A DNA stretch of 43,742 nucleotides from Bacteroidota bacterium (GCA_023441805.1 JAEZNO010000015.1:1-43742); one strand, 5' to 3'; positions 9,301 through 18,666 are shown, counted from the first letter of the stretch. Numbers and translations: made by a program. The notes: generated by a model not told the origin, from the letters alone.

Positions 9301-9912
9301 TTAATCAAAAGTAGTGTAATAGCTTTTGTTTTCGTTTGTAATCCTCATCAGGATATCATCAGAACCCTTACCTGAAACCGAGGAAGTGATGTATACTTCA
9401 GGTAATTCTTCCCAATACTGAAGCAGGCTATTTCTGACAGCTGCTATATTTGAGTTTAATTGATTGGGAGTCAATTTATCACTTTTAGTAAAGACCAGTG
9501 AGAAAGGAAGTTCATTTTCACCAAACCAGTTAATCATTAACCTGTCTGAATCTTTTAGTTCAATTCTGCTATCAAGAAGAATGAATGTAATGACAAGATT
9601 TTTCCTTTTAGTGAGATAATCTTTTATCATTATCTCCCATTTTTGTCGCTCAGTTTTGGCTATTCTTGCATAACCATATCCGGGAAGGTCAGCAAGCAAC
9701 CACTCATCATTTACAATAAAATGATTAATTAATCTGGTTTTACCGGGAGTAGCAGAAACTCTGGCCAGGTTTTTACGATTCAGCAATGTATTTATCAAAG
9801 ACGATTTACCAACATTTGATCGTCCGATAAACGCATATTCAGGCTTATCAATTTTTGGACATTTTCTATAGTCAGCACAACTTGACAAAAATTCAGCTGA
9901 ATGTATAATCAT
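9301..9912 (-). CDS. engB: Ribosome biogenesis GTPase EngB/YsxC
   Basis: 203 residues, standard length for this essential TrmE-Era-Septin-EngA-EngB-type GTPase involved in 50S subunit assembly. G1 (GRSNVGKSS) lies near residues 30-38. The switch region (ATPGKTR), G3 (DLPGYGYA), G4 (FTKSDK) and G5 (TSSVSG) are all present in order. It is the last gene of a minus-strand run, 3 nt after glsB, so probably co-transcribed with the lipid acyltransferase genes although functionally unrelated. Confidence 0.95.
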   Translation of the reverse strand: MIIHSAEFLSSCADYRKCPKIDKPEYAFIGRSNVGKSSLINTLLNRKNLARVSATPGKTRLINHFIVNDEWLLADLPGYGYARIAKTERQKWEIMIKDYLTKRKNLVITFILLDSRIELKDSDRLMINWFGENELPFSLVFTKSDKLTPNQLNSNIAAVRNSLLQYWEELPEVYITSSVSGKGSDDILMRITNENKSYYTTFD

Positions 9913-9915
9913 CTT

Positions 9916-10848
9916 TTACTGAGGAGACGATAAATGACGTTCAATCTTCATTCCATAGATATCCCCAATTGTTATAAGTATTCCTGATTCTTCCACCTGC
10001 CCGAATTCATCATTAATAGCAGTACCAAAAAATTTCATGGTGGAGGATAGGTTCATGTATGCATTTACCAAAGGAGGAATAGATTCACCCAGACCTCTGA
10101 CTTTTTGAATCAGTACTTTATAATCTTTCTCGTAAACGTTATGATGAAAAGCTGCATCCAGTTTCTTTGGATCAGTTTCCAATTGGAGAGGTTCTTTTGG
10201 GGTTACCAGTCTTTCAGAATCGCCAAAGTACTTTTGCATAAAGCAGAGAATAAGATCTCTGGCTTCTCTGTTAAATTCCGGATACATAGTAATTTTGCCA
10301 AAATAGTACTTGGCTTCGGGATTTTGCTTTATAACTGCCCCTAATCCATCCCAAATATTATCCAATGAATACATTCCTTTACGGATATTATTTGTTGGTT
10401 GGTAATTCGGTTGAACGAAAGATCTTCCTAACTCAATAGTGTAGGGCAAGTAATCGCGAAGGAACTTATCGCTATAATTAAACAAATGGAACGTTGGTGT
10501 ATGGTACTTTCCATCACTACCAATTTTCAGTTCTTTGCAAAAAAGGAAACGATAACCACCAATTATCTCTTTGTCAATAGGATTCCATACCAAAAGCTGT
10601 TGGAATGGATTTTCACCCATATCGAAATCATCGAGGTCAAAGCTTTTACCTGTACCACCGCCCGCGTCTCTGAAGGTAATTTCCCGAAGTCGGGCAATTT
10701 CCATAGTTACATTATAGGAATTGTTGTAATCTACCACATAGATATGGTTGTTTCCGGCATTAGTTTTCCGTAATAGTTTGTCAGGCGTTAGTTCCTTTTC
10801 CAGTAAATCTCGAGGTACCGGGGGAATAATTTTTTCCATATCAGGCAA
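9916..10848 (-). CDS. glsB: GNAT-type N-acyltransferase, GlsB/OlsB-like
   Basis: 310 residues. The sequence fits the OlsB-like acyltransferase family (PF13444 type): an N-terminal lead, then MEIARLREITFRDAGGG, an acidic DLDDFD segment, a central IELGRSFVQPNYQ core and a long C-terminal extension. In Bacteroides thetaiotaomicron the homologous pair GlsB/GlsA makes glycine lipids: GlsB N-acylates glycine and GlsA adds the second acyl chain. The gene overlaps the upstream glsA-like gene by 8 nt, which supports joint action. An ornithine- or serine-type acceptor is also possible; the amino acid cannot be read from sequence. Confidence 0.8.
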   Translation of the reverse strand: MPDMEKIIPPVPRDLLEKELTPDKLLRKTNAGNNHIYVVDYNNSYNVTMEIARLREITFRDAGGGTGKSFDLDDFDMGENPFQQLLVWNPIDKEIIGGYRFLFCKELKIGSDGKYHTPTFHLFNYSDKFLRDYLPYTIELGRSFVQPNYQPTNNIRKGMYSLDNIWDGLGAVIKQNPEAKYYFGKITMYPEFNREARDLILCFMQKYFGDSERLVTPKEPLQLETDPKKLDAAFHHNVYEKDYKVLIQKVRGLGESIPPLVNAYMNLSSTMKFFGTAINDEFGQVEESGILITIGDIYGMKIERHLSSPQ

Positions 10849-11701
10849 TAGTCATTGGTGTAAATTCAAGTTTAGGATCGTGTTCAAGCCTGTAAATATG
10901 CTTGCGAAGTATGCCGGCCCATTCTTTATCCTTTATTCCTTTATCAAAAGTATTAATCGGAATAGGTTTTCCAAATGTAATAACAATGTCTTTATTATCC
11001 TGTTTAAACATTTCATCTACAAGATAAAGCATTTCAATATTAGCTTTCACGTTCAATTTTTTACGCAAGCGAGCTAAATTATAAAAGAAATTTGAATTAC
11101 GACCACTAATATGAACCGGCAATATGTCACGGTTAAATTTTCTGGCCATTGATAAGAATGTCTTTTTCCATTCAAGATCCATTATCTGTTTTCCAATTTT
11201 CCTTGAGCATAATCCTGCCGGGAAAAACAGAATGATATTATCTTCAGTAAATTTTTTATTGATCAAATCAATATTCTGAGCATTAGAGCCATGCTTATTG
11301 ATTGGAATAAAGAGCATTTTCAGGTTGCTGATATGCATGAGGAAGTCATTTGCTGTCATATAAATGTTCGGATTCATTTTACCTATGACAAGCATTAGAG
11401 CCATACCATCCAATCCACCCAGAGGATGGTTTGCAACTACAACATAGTTCTTGTGTGCATCAAATTGTTCCCTTCCCTTTACTAAGATGTTAGCATTGAA
11501 TTCAGTCAATACAGCATCAAGAAACTCAATGCCCTCCTTTTCCTTATGGCGGTTTATAATCTCATTTATCCGATCCTGATGCAGTATCCGTTTCAAATAC
11601 TTGATAATAAAACCAGGTAACAACTTAAGCAACCGAGGATTTTTTCCGGCTATAACCTTTTCAACATCAATGAATTTAGGATCAGAATTTTGTGATTGCA
11701 T
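10841..11701 (-). CDS. glsA: PlsC-type O-acyltransferase, GlsA/OlsA-like
   Basis: 286 residues with the lysophospholipid acyltransferase fold. The catalytic motif reads NHPLGGLDG, so His and Asp are five residues apart instead of the usual four. The later FFPAGLCSRK block corresponds to the FPEG motif. This version belongs, as I recall it, to the hemolysin-like branch of the superfamily. It would O-acylate the N-acyl amino acid made by the overlapping glsB product. First gene of the minus-strand run; a TATTTTTG -7 box lies at 11740-11747 on this strand, without a clear -33 box. Confidence 0.8.
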   Translation of the reverse strand: MQSQNSDPKFIDVEKVIAGKNPRLLKLLPGFIIKYLKRILHQDRINEIINRHKEKEGIEFLDAVLTEFNANILVKGREQFDAHKNYVVVANHPLGGLDGMALMLVIGKMNPNIYMTANDFLMHISNLKMLFIPINKHGSNAQNIDLINKKFTEDNIILFFPAGLCSRKIGKQIMDLEWKKTFLSMARKFNRDILPVHISGRNSNFFYNLARLRKKLNVKANIEMLYLVDEMFKQDNKDIVITFGKPIPINTFDKGIKDKEWAGILRKHIYRLEHDPKLEFTPMTIA

Positions 11702-11901
11702 CTTGAATTTTAAGCTATGATCAGCGATCTACTTACATGCAAAAATACGCTTTTCGTCTCTAAACTGCACATTTAATCATCGTTTGTGCAAGTTTTGAAT
11801 ATCAAAAAACAGATCTACTTTCTACTATAGTGCTGATTTACTGCATTTTATAAAATCTAAAAATCTAAAATATCAACATTACCAATAAAAGTTATTAACA
11901 A

Positions 11902-11945
11902 AAGTGGTAAAAAGTGGTAAAAAGTGGATTTATGTATTATATTTA
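11902..11945 (+). promoter_or_regulatory. MraZ operator and dcw promoter
   Basis: Three direct repeats GTGG(T/A) start at 11904, 11914 and 11924, exactly 10 bp apart with AAAAA spacers. In other bacteria MraZ binds TGGGN-type repeats with 5-nt spacers upstream of its own gene, the same geometry. A -7-like TATATTTA follows at 11938-11945, so the repeats cover the -33 region and bound MraZ should block transcription of the cluster. The expected transcription start, about 11952, is just before the mraZ ATG. Confidence 0.8.
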
Positions 11946-11969
11946 CACCATAAATCGAATGCTAGTAAC

Positions 11970-12422
11970 ATGCTGGAAATGATAGGTGTTTATGAGTGTA
12001 AAGTTGACAATAAGGGTAGGGTTATGTTACCCGGCGCCCTGAAAAGTCAGCTTGAGCCTGTTGTTTCCGATGGTTTCATCATAAAACGAAGCATTTTTCA
12101 ACAATGTCTTGAGATTTTCCCAAAAGCTGAGTGGGATGAAGCTGTCAAAGGTATTAACAAGCTCAACAGGTACACTCAAAAAAACACAGACTTTATCAGA
12201 GTTTTTATGGCAGGAGTAAAAGAACTCATCCCTGATAGTACGGGAAGAATCCTTATTCCTAAAGATCTTACTCAATATGCCGGATTAACTAAAGATATAG
12301 TACTGGCATCGGCACTTAACATTATTGAAGTCTGGGATAAAGACAAATATGAAGCTAAGATTGCTGAAAGCCAGATTAATTTCTCGCAATTAGCAGAAGA
12401 AGTAATGGGGCAAATGGATTAG
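11970..12422 (+). CDS. mraZ: Division/cell wall cluster regulator MraZ
   Basis: 150 residues from the ATG at 11970. A longer frame is open from 11904, but that would place the start inside the operator repeats and upstream of the promoter, so I reject it. A second ATG at 11979 is also possible. Two AbrB-like SpoVT halves are present: YECKVDNKGRVMLPGALK near the start and LIPDSTGRILIPKDL in the second half. MraZ is a DNA-binding autorepressor of the cluster in other bacteria. It also partners with RsmH in its genetics, and rsmH follows 3 nt later. Confidence 0.92.
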   Translation: MLEMIGVYECKVDNKGRVMLPGALKSQLEPVVSDGFIIKRSIFQQCLEIFPKAEWDEAVKGINKLNRYTQKNTDFIRVFMAGVKELIPDSTGRILIPKDLTQYAGLTKDIVLASALNIIEVWDKDKYEAKIAESQINFSQLAEEVMGQMD

Positions 12423-12425
12423 GGT

Positions 12426-13325
12426 ATGTATCATAAACCGGTATTGCTACGGGAAACAATAGATTTACTGGCAATTAAGCCTGACGGGATCTATGTTGAT
12501 GTCACTTTCGGAGGTGGAGGTCACTCGAGAGCGATACTGGAAAAAATCACCACAGGCAGACTACTAGCATTCGATCAAGACAAAGATGCTCTCAACAATG
12601 ACCTTAACGATCCAAGATTTCAGCTAATTAATCAAAATTTTAAATTTCTTACCAACTTCCTCAGATTCTATAAAGCAATGCCAGTTGACGGAATACTCGC
12701 AGATCTTGGAATTTCTTCACACCAAATTGATGCCCCTGAAAGAGGCTTCTCTACCCGATTTGAGGGTAATCTTGATTTGCGGATGGACCAGGGAGCTACA
12801 AATTCAGCCACGAAAATTGTGAATTCATATAATGTAGATGAACTCAAAAGAGTATTCAGAGAGTATGGCGAATTGGATAATGCTTATCATATAGCTCAAA
12901 AGATTGTCAATGCAAGAGTTTCGGTAACTATATCTACTACTTCTCAATTAAAAGAAATCCTAAAAAGTTTAGCTGAAAGAGGAAAAGAAAGTAAATTCTA
13001 CGCTCGGGTATTTCAGGCTTTACGAATAGAAGTAAACAATGAGATAGGAATATTAAAAGAGTTCCTCAATCAGGCAGTACAAACAATAAAACCAGGCGGT
13101 CGACTGGTCGTAATTTCTTACCATTCTCTTGAAGACAGATTGGTTAAGAATTTTATGAAATCAGGGAATTTTGAAGGTAACATTGAAAAAGACTTCTATG
13201 GAAATGTTATTGCTCCTTTTAAACCTGTAACAAGAAAACCTCTTACTCCTGAAGAAGCGGAACTTGAAGCAAATCCTCGTTCACGGAGTGCTAAATTGCG
13301 TGCTGCAGAAAGGACTACAGTATGA
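12426..13325 (+). CDS. rsmH: 16S rRNA (cytosine-1402-N4) methyltransferase RsmH
   Basis: 299 residues, normal length. It begins YHKPVLLRETIDLL, followed by the SAM-binding YVDVTFGGGGHSRAIL, the ADLGISSHQID block, RGFSTRFEGNLDLRMDQ, and the conserved VVISYHSLEDRLVKNF and RSRSAKLRAAE near the end. It methylates C1402 of 16S rRNA. Second gene of the dcw cluster; its stop overlaps the start of the ftsL-like gene by 4 nt. Confidence 0.96.
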   Translation: MYHKPVLLRETIDLLAIKPDGIYVDVTFGGGGHSRAILEKITTGRLLAFDQDKDALNNDLNDPRFQLINQNFKFLTNFLRFYKAMPVDGILADLGISSHQIDAPERGFSTRFEGNLDLRMDQGATNSATKIVNSYNVDELKRVFREYGELDNAYHIAQKIVNARVSVTISTTSQLKEILKSLAERGKESKFYARVFQALRIEVNNEIGILKEFLNQAVQTIKPGGRLVVISYHSLEDRLVKNFMKSGNFEGNIEKDFYGNVIAPFKPVTRKPLTPEEAELEANPRSRSAKLRAAERTTV

Positions 13326-13777
13326 TTAACCTTAACACTCCCAAGAGAAATAGTATTAAAGCTCCGGTAGAGCCTGCTCCGGTGAAGCCAACTAAACCGG
13401 AAAAGGAAAAAAAATATCGCTTGCATAAGTTGTCGATGAAAAACAGACATATATCTGTTGGTAAATCACTTGCCTCCGTTCTTGACGGTAGTTTTCTGAC
13501 TAAAGAGAATCTACTAAGGCAAATACCCTTCATCGTATTCATTACTTTCCTTGGTTTATTCTATATAGCGAATTCCTACAATGCTGAAAAAACAATAATC
13601 GAAATCAACAGAACTAAAAAGCAGCTCGAAGAGCTCAGATATGAGTACATCACTACAAAAGCTGCTCTTATGTTCCAGAGTAAACAATCGGAAATTGCAT
13701 ATCGGCTGGCAAACTCACAAGTTAAAGAATCGACCGTTCCACCCATAAAACTGGTTAAAAAAACGGATGAGAAATGA
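13322..13777 (+). CDS. ftsL: FtsL-like cell division protein
   Basis: 151 residues with the FtsL plan: a basic, Pro/Lys-rich cytoplasmic tail (1-70), one membrane helix at about 73-90 (IVFITFLGLFYIANSY), then a periplasmic heptad-like coiled coil (90-130). Sequence identity in FtsL is always low, so the call rests on topology and on the invariable place between rsmH and ftsI. It overlaps both neighbours by 4 nt (ATGA type), implying translational coupling. It would bridge FtsQ and FtsI in the divisome. Confidence 0.8.
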   Translation: MINLNTPKRNSIKAPVEPAPVKPTKPEKEKKYRLHKLSMKNRHISVGKSLASVLDGSFLTKENLLRQIPFIVFITFLGLFYIANSYNAEKTIIEINRTKKQLEELRYEYITTKAALMFQSKQSEIAYRLANSQVKESTVPPIKLVKKTDEK

Positions 13778-15876
13778 GTAGCGAAAAGAATGAAATATTG
13801 AGGAATGTCTACATTGTATATTTCTTTGTAGTGCTACTTGGTTTGTCCATTATTGGAAGGGTTCTGTACATCCAATTTGTTGAAGGTGACAAGTGGCGTG
13901 AGCAAGGAAAAATTATGAATTTAAGAGTGGAGAAAATTGAGGCTAACAGAGGTAATATTCTGGCTAGCGATGGTAGTTTATTAGCTGCAAGTGTCCCGCT
14001 ATTCAACCTCAGGGTAGATGCCGGCAATACACATTATGACGACAACTTCTTTTATAAGAATGTTGATTCTCTGGCATGGCATCTTTCAAATCTCTTTAGA
14101 GATCGTTCTAAACAAGAATATAAGCAGGTTCTGGTCAAAGGTAGGAAGACGAATAACAGGTATTTGCTTTTAAAAAGAGATATAACTTTCGACCAGCTCA
14201 AAAAAGTAAGAAAATTCCCAATTTTCAGATTGGGCAAATACAAGGGTGGCATCATTGCAGAGCCGAAAAGTAAAAGAGTCCTCCCCTATCAATGGCTGGC
14301 ATTCAGAACAATTGGATGGGATAAGGAAGGCACCGAAAATGATGTAGGATTAGAAGGTGCCTATAGTGATATCCTCAGGGGTGAAAGCGGGAGCAGGTTA
14401 ATGCAAAGAATTGGTACCGGAGCCTGGCGACCAACGAATGAAGAAAATGAAATTGATCCTTTAGACGGCCACGATATCATCACTTCTATTGACATTAATA
14501 TCCAGGATGTTGCCGAAGATGCACTCATGAGACAACTCATCGCAAATGAAGCCGATCATGGGTGTGCCATACTTATGGAAGTAAAAACCGGTTTCATTGT
14601 TGCAATTGCTAACCTTGGCAAGAATGCTCAGGGCAAGTATGAAGAAAAGCTAAACTATGCAATCTCAGAAAATACCGAGCCGGGGTCAACATTTAAAATG
14701 GCATCTGTTTTGGCTGCTCTTGATGAGGGACTTATTGATCTTAACGATACTGTAGATACGGAAAATGGGACTACCCGATTTGCCAACCGGATCATGAGAG
14801 ATTCGCATCATGGTGGTTACGGTAAAATAAGTATTGCCAGAGCATTTGAATTATCATCAAATGTTGGTATCTCAAAAGTTATAACAAGGGCATACAAAAA
14901 TGAACCTCAGCGGCTGATTGATAAGTTCTATGATATGAGACTCAATCAGCCACTTGGAATTGATATACCTGGTGAAGGAGTTCCAAATATTAAAAGTACT
15001 GATCATAAATACTGGTCAAAAGTATCATTGCCTTGGATGTCTATCGGTTATGAGATTGGCATCACACCTCTACAGACACTAGCCTTCTACAATGCTATTG
15101 CAAACAATGGTACACTTGTAAAACCACAATTTATCAAGGAGTTTCGAACAGCCGGTCTGACTACTAAGAAATTTGAGCCTGTAATTCTGAAAGATAAAAT
15201 TGTCAAAAATCAAAGCACAATTGACAAAGCAAAGAAGTTACTCGAGGGAGTAGTTCAAAAAGGAACTGCTACAAATATGCGCAATAACATCTACAAAATT
15301 GCCGGAAAGACGGGTACAGCGCAGATTGCACAGGGAAACAAGGGATATAATAAGTCGAACTATAAAGCTTCATTTGTTGGGTATTTTCCTGCAGATGATC
15401 CCAAATACTCATGTATTGTCGTCATAAATAATCCAACCAAAGGAGTTTATTATGGCGGGTCTATTGCCGGACCAGTATTCCGTGAGATAGCCGATAAAGT
15501 ATATGCAACCCGATTAAGTCCTCAGGATTCTGTCACAACAAAACCTGTTAAGATTCCGGTGATTGAGAATGCAGCAGGTAATTATTATGATCTCGCATAT
15601 CTGCTCAAATACTCAAATCTGAAATTTGATGAAGCATTAGGAAGTGATTTTGTAAAGGTCCAAGCCATAGATTCCGTCTCAACTGTAAAACCATTATTAG
15701 TTCCCGAAGCGAAAATGCCTGAAGTTATAGGTATGGGAGCTAGAGACGCAATTTGGTTGCTCGAATCTTCAGGTATTAAGGTAAAGGTAGTTGGCAAAGG
15801 AAAAGTTAAAAAACAATCCATTGTACCAGGAATGGCAATCAAACCGGGTGCATCCTGCATAATTGAACTGGGATAG
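13774..15876 (+). CDS. ftsI: Division-specific transpeptidase FtsI (PBP3) with PASTA domain
   Basis: 700 residues. An N-terminal membrane helix (about 9-29) is followed by the dimerisation/pedestal domain (RGNILASDGSLLA) and the class B penicillin-binding transpeptidase. Active-site motifs: S-T-F-K with nucleophile Ser305, the SSN triad near residue 365, and KTG at Lys512. A C-terminal PASTA domain (about 648-700) starts at MPEVIGMGARDAI. It cross-links septal peptidoglycan with FtsW, encoded four genes later. The PASTA tail makes it longer than the E. coli enzyme and is, as I recall, usual in Bacteroidota. Confidence 0.95.
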   Translation: MSSEKNEILRNVYIVYFFVVLLGLSIIGRVLYIQFVEGDKWREQGKIMNLRVEKIEANRGNILASDGSLLAASVPLFNLRVDAGNTHYDDNFFYKNVDSLAWHLSNLFRDRSKQEYKQVLVKGRKTNNRYLLLKRDITFDQLKKVRKFPIFRLGKYKGGIIAEPKSKRVLPYQWLAFRTIGWDKEGTENDVGLEGAYSDILRGESGSRLMQRIGTGAWRPTNEENEIDPLDGHDIITSIDINIQDVAEDALMRQLIANEADHGCAILMEVKTGFIVAIANLGKNAQGKYEEKLNYAISENTEPGSTFKMASVLAALDEGLIDLNDTVDTENGTTRFANRIMRDSHHGGYGKISIARAFELSSNVGISKVITRAYKNEPQRLIDKFYDMRLNQPLGIDIPGEGVPNIKSTDHKYWSKVSLPWMSIGYEIGITPLQTLAFYNAIANNGTLVKPQFIKEFRTAGLTTKKFEPVILKDKIVKNQSTIDKAKKLLEGVVQKGTATNMRNNIYKIAGKTGTAQIAQGNKGYNKSNYKASFVGYFPADDPKYSCIVVINNPTKGVYYGGSIAGPVFREIADKVYATRLSPQDSVTTKPVKIPVIENAAGNYYDLAYLLKYSNLKFDEALGSDFVKVQAIDSVSTVKPLLVPEAKMPEVIGMGARDAIWLLESSGIKVKVVGKGKVKKQSIVPGMAIKPGASCIIELG

Positions 15877-15882
15877 AAAGAA

Positions 15883-17349
15883 ATGAAGAAATTAAAGGAT
15901 TTGTTATACAGATGTAGTATTCAACGAGTGGTAGGTAATTTAGATATCACTGTTGACCATATTACATTCGATTCACGCACCACCACTCCAGGTTCAGTTT
16001 TTGTAGCAGTTAAAGGAACGGTCACTGATGGTCATAATTATATTACTGATGTCATCAAAAAAGGGATTGCAGCTGTAGTTTGTGAATCTTTGCCGGCTGA
16101 TTTCGAAAAGAGAGATGAAGTATGTTTTATTGTTGTTAAAAACTCCTCTGAAGCTTTAGGCTATTTAGCCTGCAATTATTATGACAATCCTTCCGAGAAA
16201 TTAAAGTTGACGGGTATTACCGGGACCAATGGAAAAACAACCACCGTCACTCTATTATATGAGCTTTTTAAATTAGCAGGTTATAAAGTTGGGCTTATCT
16301 CAACAGTCAATAATCTGGTTATTGATAAAATCTATTCCAGTACCCATACAACCCCCGATCCAATTCAATTAAATTCGTTACTTGATGAGATGGTGAATGA
16401 TGGCTGCGAATATTGCTTCATGGAAGTAAGTTCGCATGCCATTGTTCAGCACAGAGTAACCGGTTTGCAGTTCGCAGGAGGTATTTTCAGCAACCTCACC
16501 CATGATCATCTTGATTTCCACAAAACGTTCGATGCATACCTTCAGGCCAAAAAGATGTTTTTTGACAAGCTTCCTTCCGGAGCTTTTGCATTAGTAAACA
16601 TCGATGATAGGAATGGACGGGTTATGGTACAAAATACTAAAGCCAGAGTTCACACTATGGCACTTAGAAAGTCAGCTGATTTTCATTGCAAAATACTGGA
16701 GAATCAGTTCGATGGCCTTCAACTAAACATCAATGGTAAAGAAGTTTGGAGCCACTTGGTAGGCAACTTCAATGCATACAATCTGCTGGCAATTTATAGT
16801 ACTGCCAGGCTTTTAGGTATAGAAGAGCAGGAAGCGTTGATATTACTAAGTAAACTACATCCGGTTGCCGGGAGGTTTGAATACTTCCGCTCACCTGAAG
16901 GTGTAGTTGGCATTGTAGATTATGCTCATACACCCGATGCCTTGAAGAATGTAATCGATACTATCAATGAAATTCGTTCAGGAGCAGGTAAACTAATTAC
17001 CGTTGTGGGTGCCGGAGGAGATAGAGATAAGGCTAAAAGGCCTGTAATGGCCAGAATAGCTATTGATTCAAGTAACACAGTGGTTCTTACTTCTGATAAC
17101 CCCCGAAGCGAGGATCCTGTATCAATTTTGGACGATATGCTTGAAGGTATCCCAATTGAGAAAAAGAGAAATTGCTTAATAATACCCGACAGGTATCAGG
17201 CTATTATGACTGCTTGTAATATGGCTGTTGAAAATGATGTGATATTGATAGCCGGTAAAGGGCATGAAACATATCAGGAGATTAATGGCGTCAGAACTCA
17301 TTTTGATGACAGGGAAGTATTGAAAGAATTTTTTAGTCAACAAGGATAA
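15883..17349 (+). CDS. murE: UDP-MurNAc-tripeptide synthetase MurE (meso-DAP adding)
   Basis: 488 residues, normal length. The ATP-binding loop GTNGKTTT is near residues 113-121; THTTPDP and SSHAIVQHR follow. The specificity motif DNPR (Asp405-Arg408) is the signature of enzymes that add meso-diaminopimelate rather than lysine. It adds the third residue to UDP-MurNAc-L-Ala-D-Glu in the cytoplasm. It starts 6 nt after ftsI and sits 10 nt before mraY. All three domains are intact, unlike the related murD gene further on. Confidence 0.97.
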   Translation: MKKLKDLLYRCSIQRVVGNLDITVDHITFDSRTTTPGSVFVAVKGTVTDGHNYITDVIKKGIAAVVCESLPADFEKRDEVCFIVVKNSSEALGYLACNYYDNPSEKLKLTGITGTNGKTTTVTLLYELFKLAGYKVGLISTVNNLVIDKIYSSTHTTPDPIQLNSLLDEMVNDGCEYCFMEVSSHAIVQHRVTGLQFAGGIFSNLTHDHLDFHKTFDAYLQAKKMFFDKLPSGAFALVNIDDRNGRVMVQNTKARVHTMALRKSADFHCKILENQFDGLQLNINGKEVWSHLVGNFNAYNLLAIYSTARLLGIEEQEALILLSKLHPVAGRFEYFRSPEGVVGIVDYAHTPDALKNVIDTINEIRSGAGKLITVVGAGGDRDKAKRPVMARIAIDSSNTVVLTSDNPRSEDPVSILDDMLEGIPIEKKRNCLIIPDRYQAIMTACNMAVENDVILIAGKGHETYQEINGVRTHFDDREVLKEFFSQQG

Positions 17350-17359
17350 AATAAGGGTC

Positions 17360-18613
17360 ATGTTCTATTATCTTTTTACATACCTTGATAAAGCATATAA
17401 TGTCCCCGGTGCCGGTGTATTTCAATACATCTCATTTAGGGCGGCTTTAGCTGTTATTACTTCGCTTACAATCTCCCTGCTGTTCGGAAAATCGCTCATT
17501 AACCTGTTGAAACGTAAGCAAGTTGGTGAAACTGTCAGAGACCTAGGTCTTGAAGGTCAAAAAGAAAAACAGGGAACCCCAACTATGGGTGGGCTTATAA
17601 TATTAGGGGCTATAGTTGTTCCCACCATACTCTTTGCAAAACTTAACAATATTTACATAATACTGATCCTTTTCACAACACTGTGGCTTGGATTTATCGG
17701 ATTTCTGGATGATTACATCAAAGTATTCAGAAAAGACAAGAAAGGATTAGCCGCAAAGTTCAAGGTTTTTGGGCAAATCTTTATTGGACTAGTCGTAGCA
17801 CTAACTCTTTATTTCCATGATGGAGTTGTCATACGCGAAAAGATTCATCAAACCAGTTCTAGTTCAGTCACATCAATAAGTGAATTTGAAAGTATCCCCG
17901 ACCACAGTAATCGGTTTTCACCAAATGCAGTCAAATCAACTAAAACAACTATCCCTTTTGTAAAGAACAATGAATTTGATTACTCCATTTTGTTAAAGCC
18001 ATTTGGTGAAGACGCAAGAAAACACGCCTGGATTGTTTTTATCCCGATAATTATACTCATTATCACAGCTATCTCTAATGGAGCTAATCTTACTGATGGA
18101 ATAGACGGGCTTGCTACAGGAACTTCAGCTATTTCAGGTACAATACTTGGCATATTAGCTTGGGTATCAGGCAATATCGTATTTGCTGATTATTTGAATA
18201 TAATGTATCTGCCTAACACAGGAGAGCTTACCATATTTGTAAGTGCATTTGTAGGTGCATGTACAGGATTTCTCTGGTACAATACTTATCCGGCTCAGGT
18301 TTTTATGGGTGACACTGGCTCACTTTCACTGGGAGGTATTATTGCCGTTTTAGCCATTATGCTCCGTAAAGAGCTACTGCTGCCTATCCTATGTGGCATT
18401 TTCATAGCTGAAAACCTTTCGGTTGTAATCCAGGTAGCATGGTTTAAGCATACAAAAAGTAAATATGGTGAGGGACGGAGAATCTTCCTGATGTCACCAC
18501 TTCATCATCATTACCAGAAACTTGGTTATTCAGAACCAAAAATTGTAACAAGGTTCTTTATAGTTGGTATAATGCTGGCAGTTTTCACACTGATAACATT
18601 GAAAATAAGATAA
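17360..18613 (+). CDS. mraY: Phospho-N-acetylmuramoyl-pentapeptide-transferase MraY
   Basis: 417 residues with about ten membrane helices. Signature blocks are GTPTMGGLIILGA, the acidic FLDDYIK, NLTDGIDGLATG, FMGDTGSLSLGG and the SPLHHHYQKLG loop. It transfers phospho-MurNAc-pentapeptide to undecaprenyl phosphate, forming lipid I in the inner membrane. A larger cytoplasmic insertion (about 160-200) is present, as in other Bacteroidota. The gene is complete to its normal C-terminus, so it does not contain the missing part of murD. Confidence 0.97.
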   Translation: MFYYLFTYLDKAYNVPGAGVFQYISFRAALAVITSLTISLLFGKSLINLLKRKQVGETVRDLGLEGQKEKQGTPTMGGLIILGAIVVPTILFAKLNNIYIILILFTTLWLGFIGFLDDYIKVFRKDKKGLAAKFKVFGQIFIGLVVALTLYFHDGVVIREKIHQTSSSSVTSISEFESIPDHSNRFSPNAVKSTKTTIPFVKNNEFDYSILLKPFGEDARKHAWIVFIPIIILIITAISNGANLTDGIDGLATGTSAISGTILGILAWVSGNIVFADYLNIMYLPNTGELTIFVSAFVGACTGFLWYNTYPAQVFMGDTGSLSLGGIIAVLAIMLRKELLLPILCGIFIAENLSVVIQVAWFKHTKSKYGEGRRIFLMSPLHHHYQKLGYSEPKIVTRFFIVGIMLAVFTLITLKIR

Positions 18614-18666
18614 TAGTAGTCAATTAAGGAGAAGTTTAACAGAGAAGGTAACTAAAATAATAACTC

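Noticed and set aside
9105..9314. 69-codon open frame downstream of the biotin carrier terminator
   Set aside because: Built partly on a tandem 11-bp repeat, overlaps the 3' end of engB, and shows no protein-like motif or ribosome site.
11904..11969. 22-residue N-terminal extension of MraZ from a GTG at 11904
   Set aside because: It would be translated from the operator repeats upstream of the predicted transcript start, and MraZ proteins normally begin close to the IGVYECKVD motif.
18640..18666. Remnant of the murD start in another frame (VTKIIT before the ATG)
   Set aside because: Only about six residues with a loose resemblance to MurD beginnings and no start codon; too short to use as evidence for where a deletion lies.
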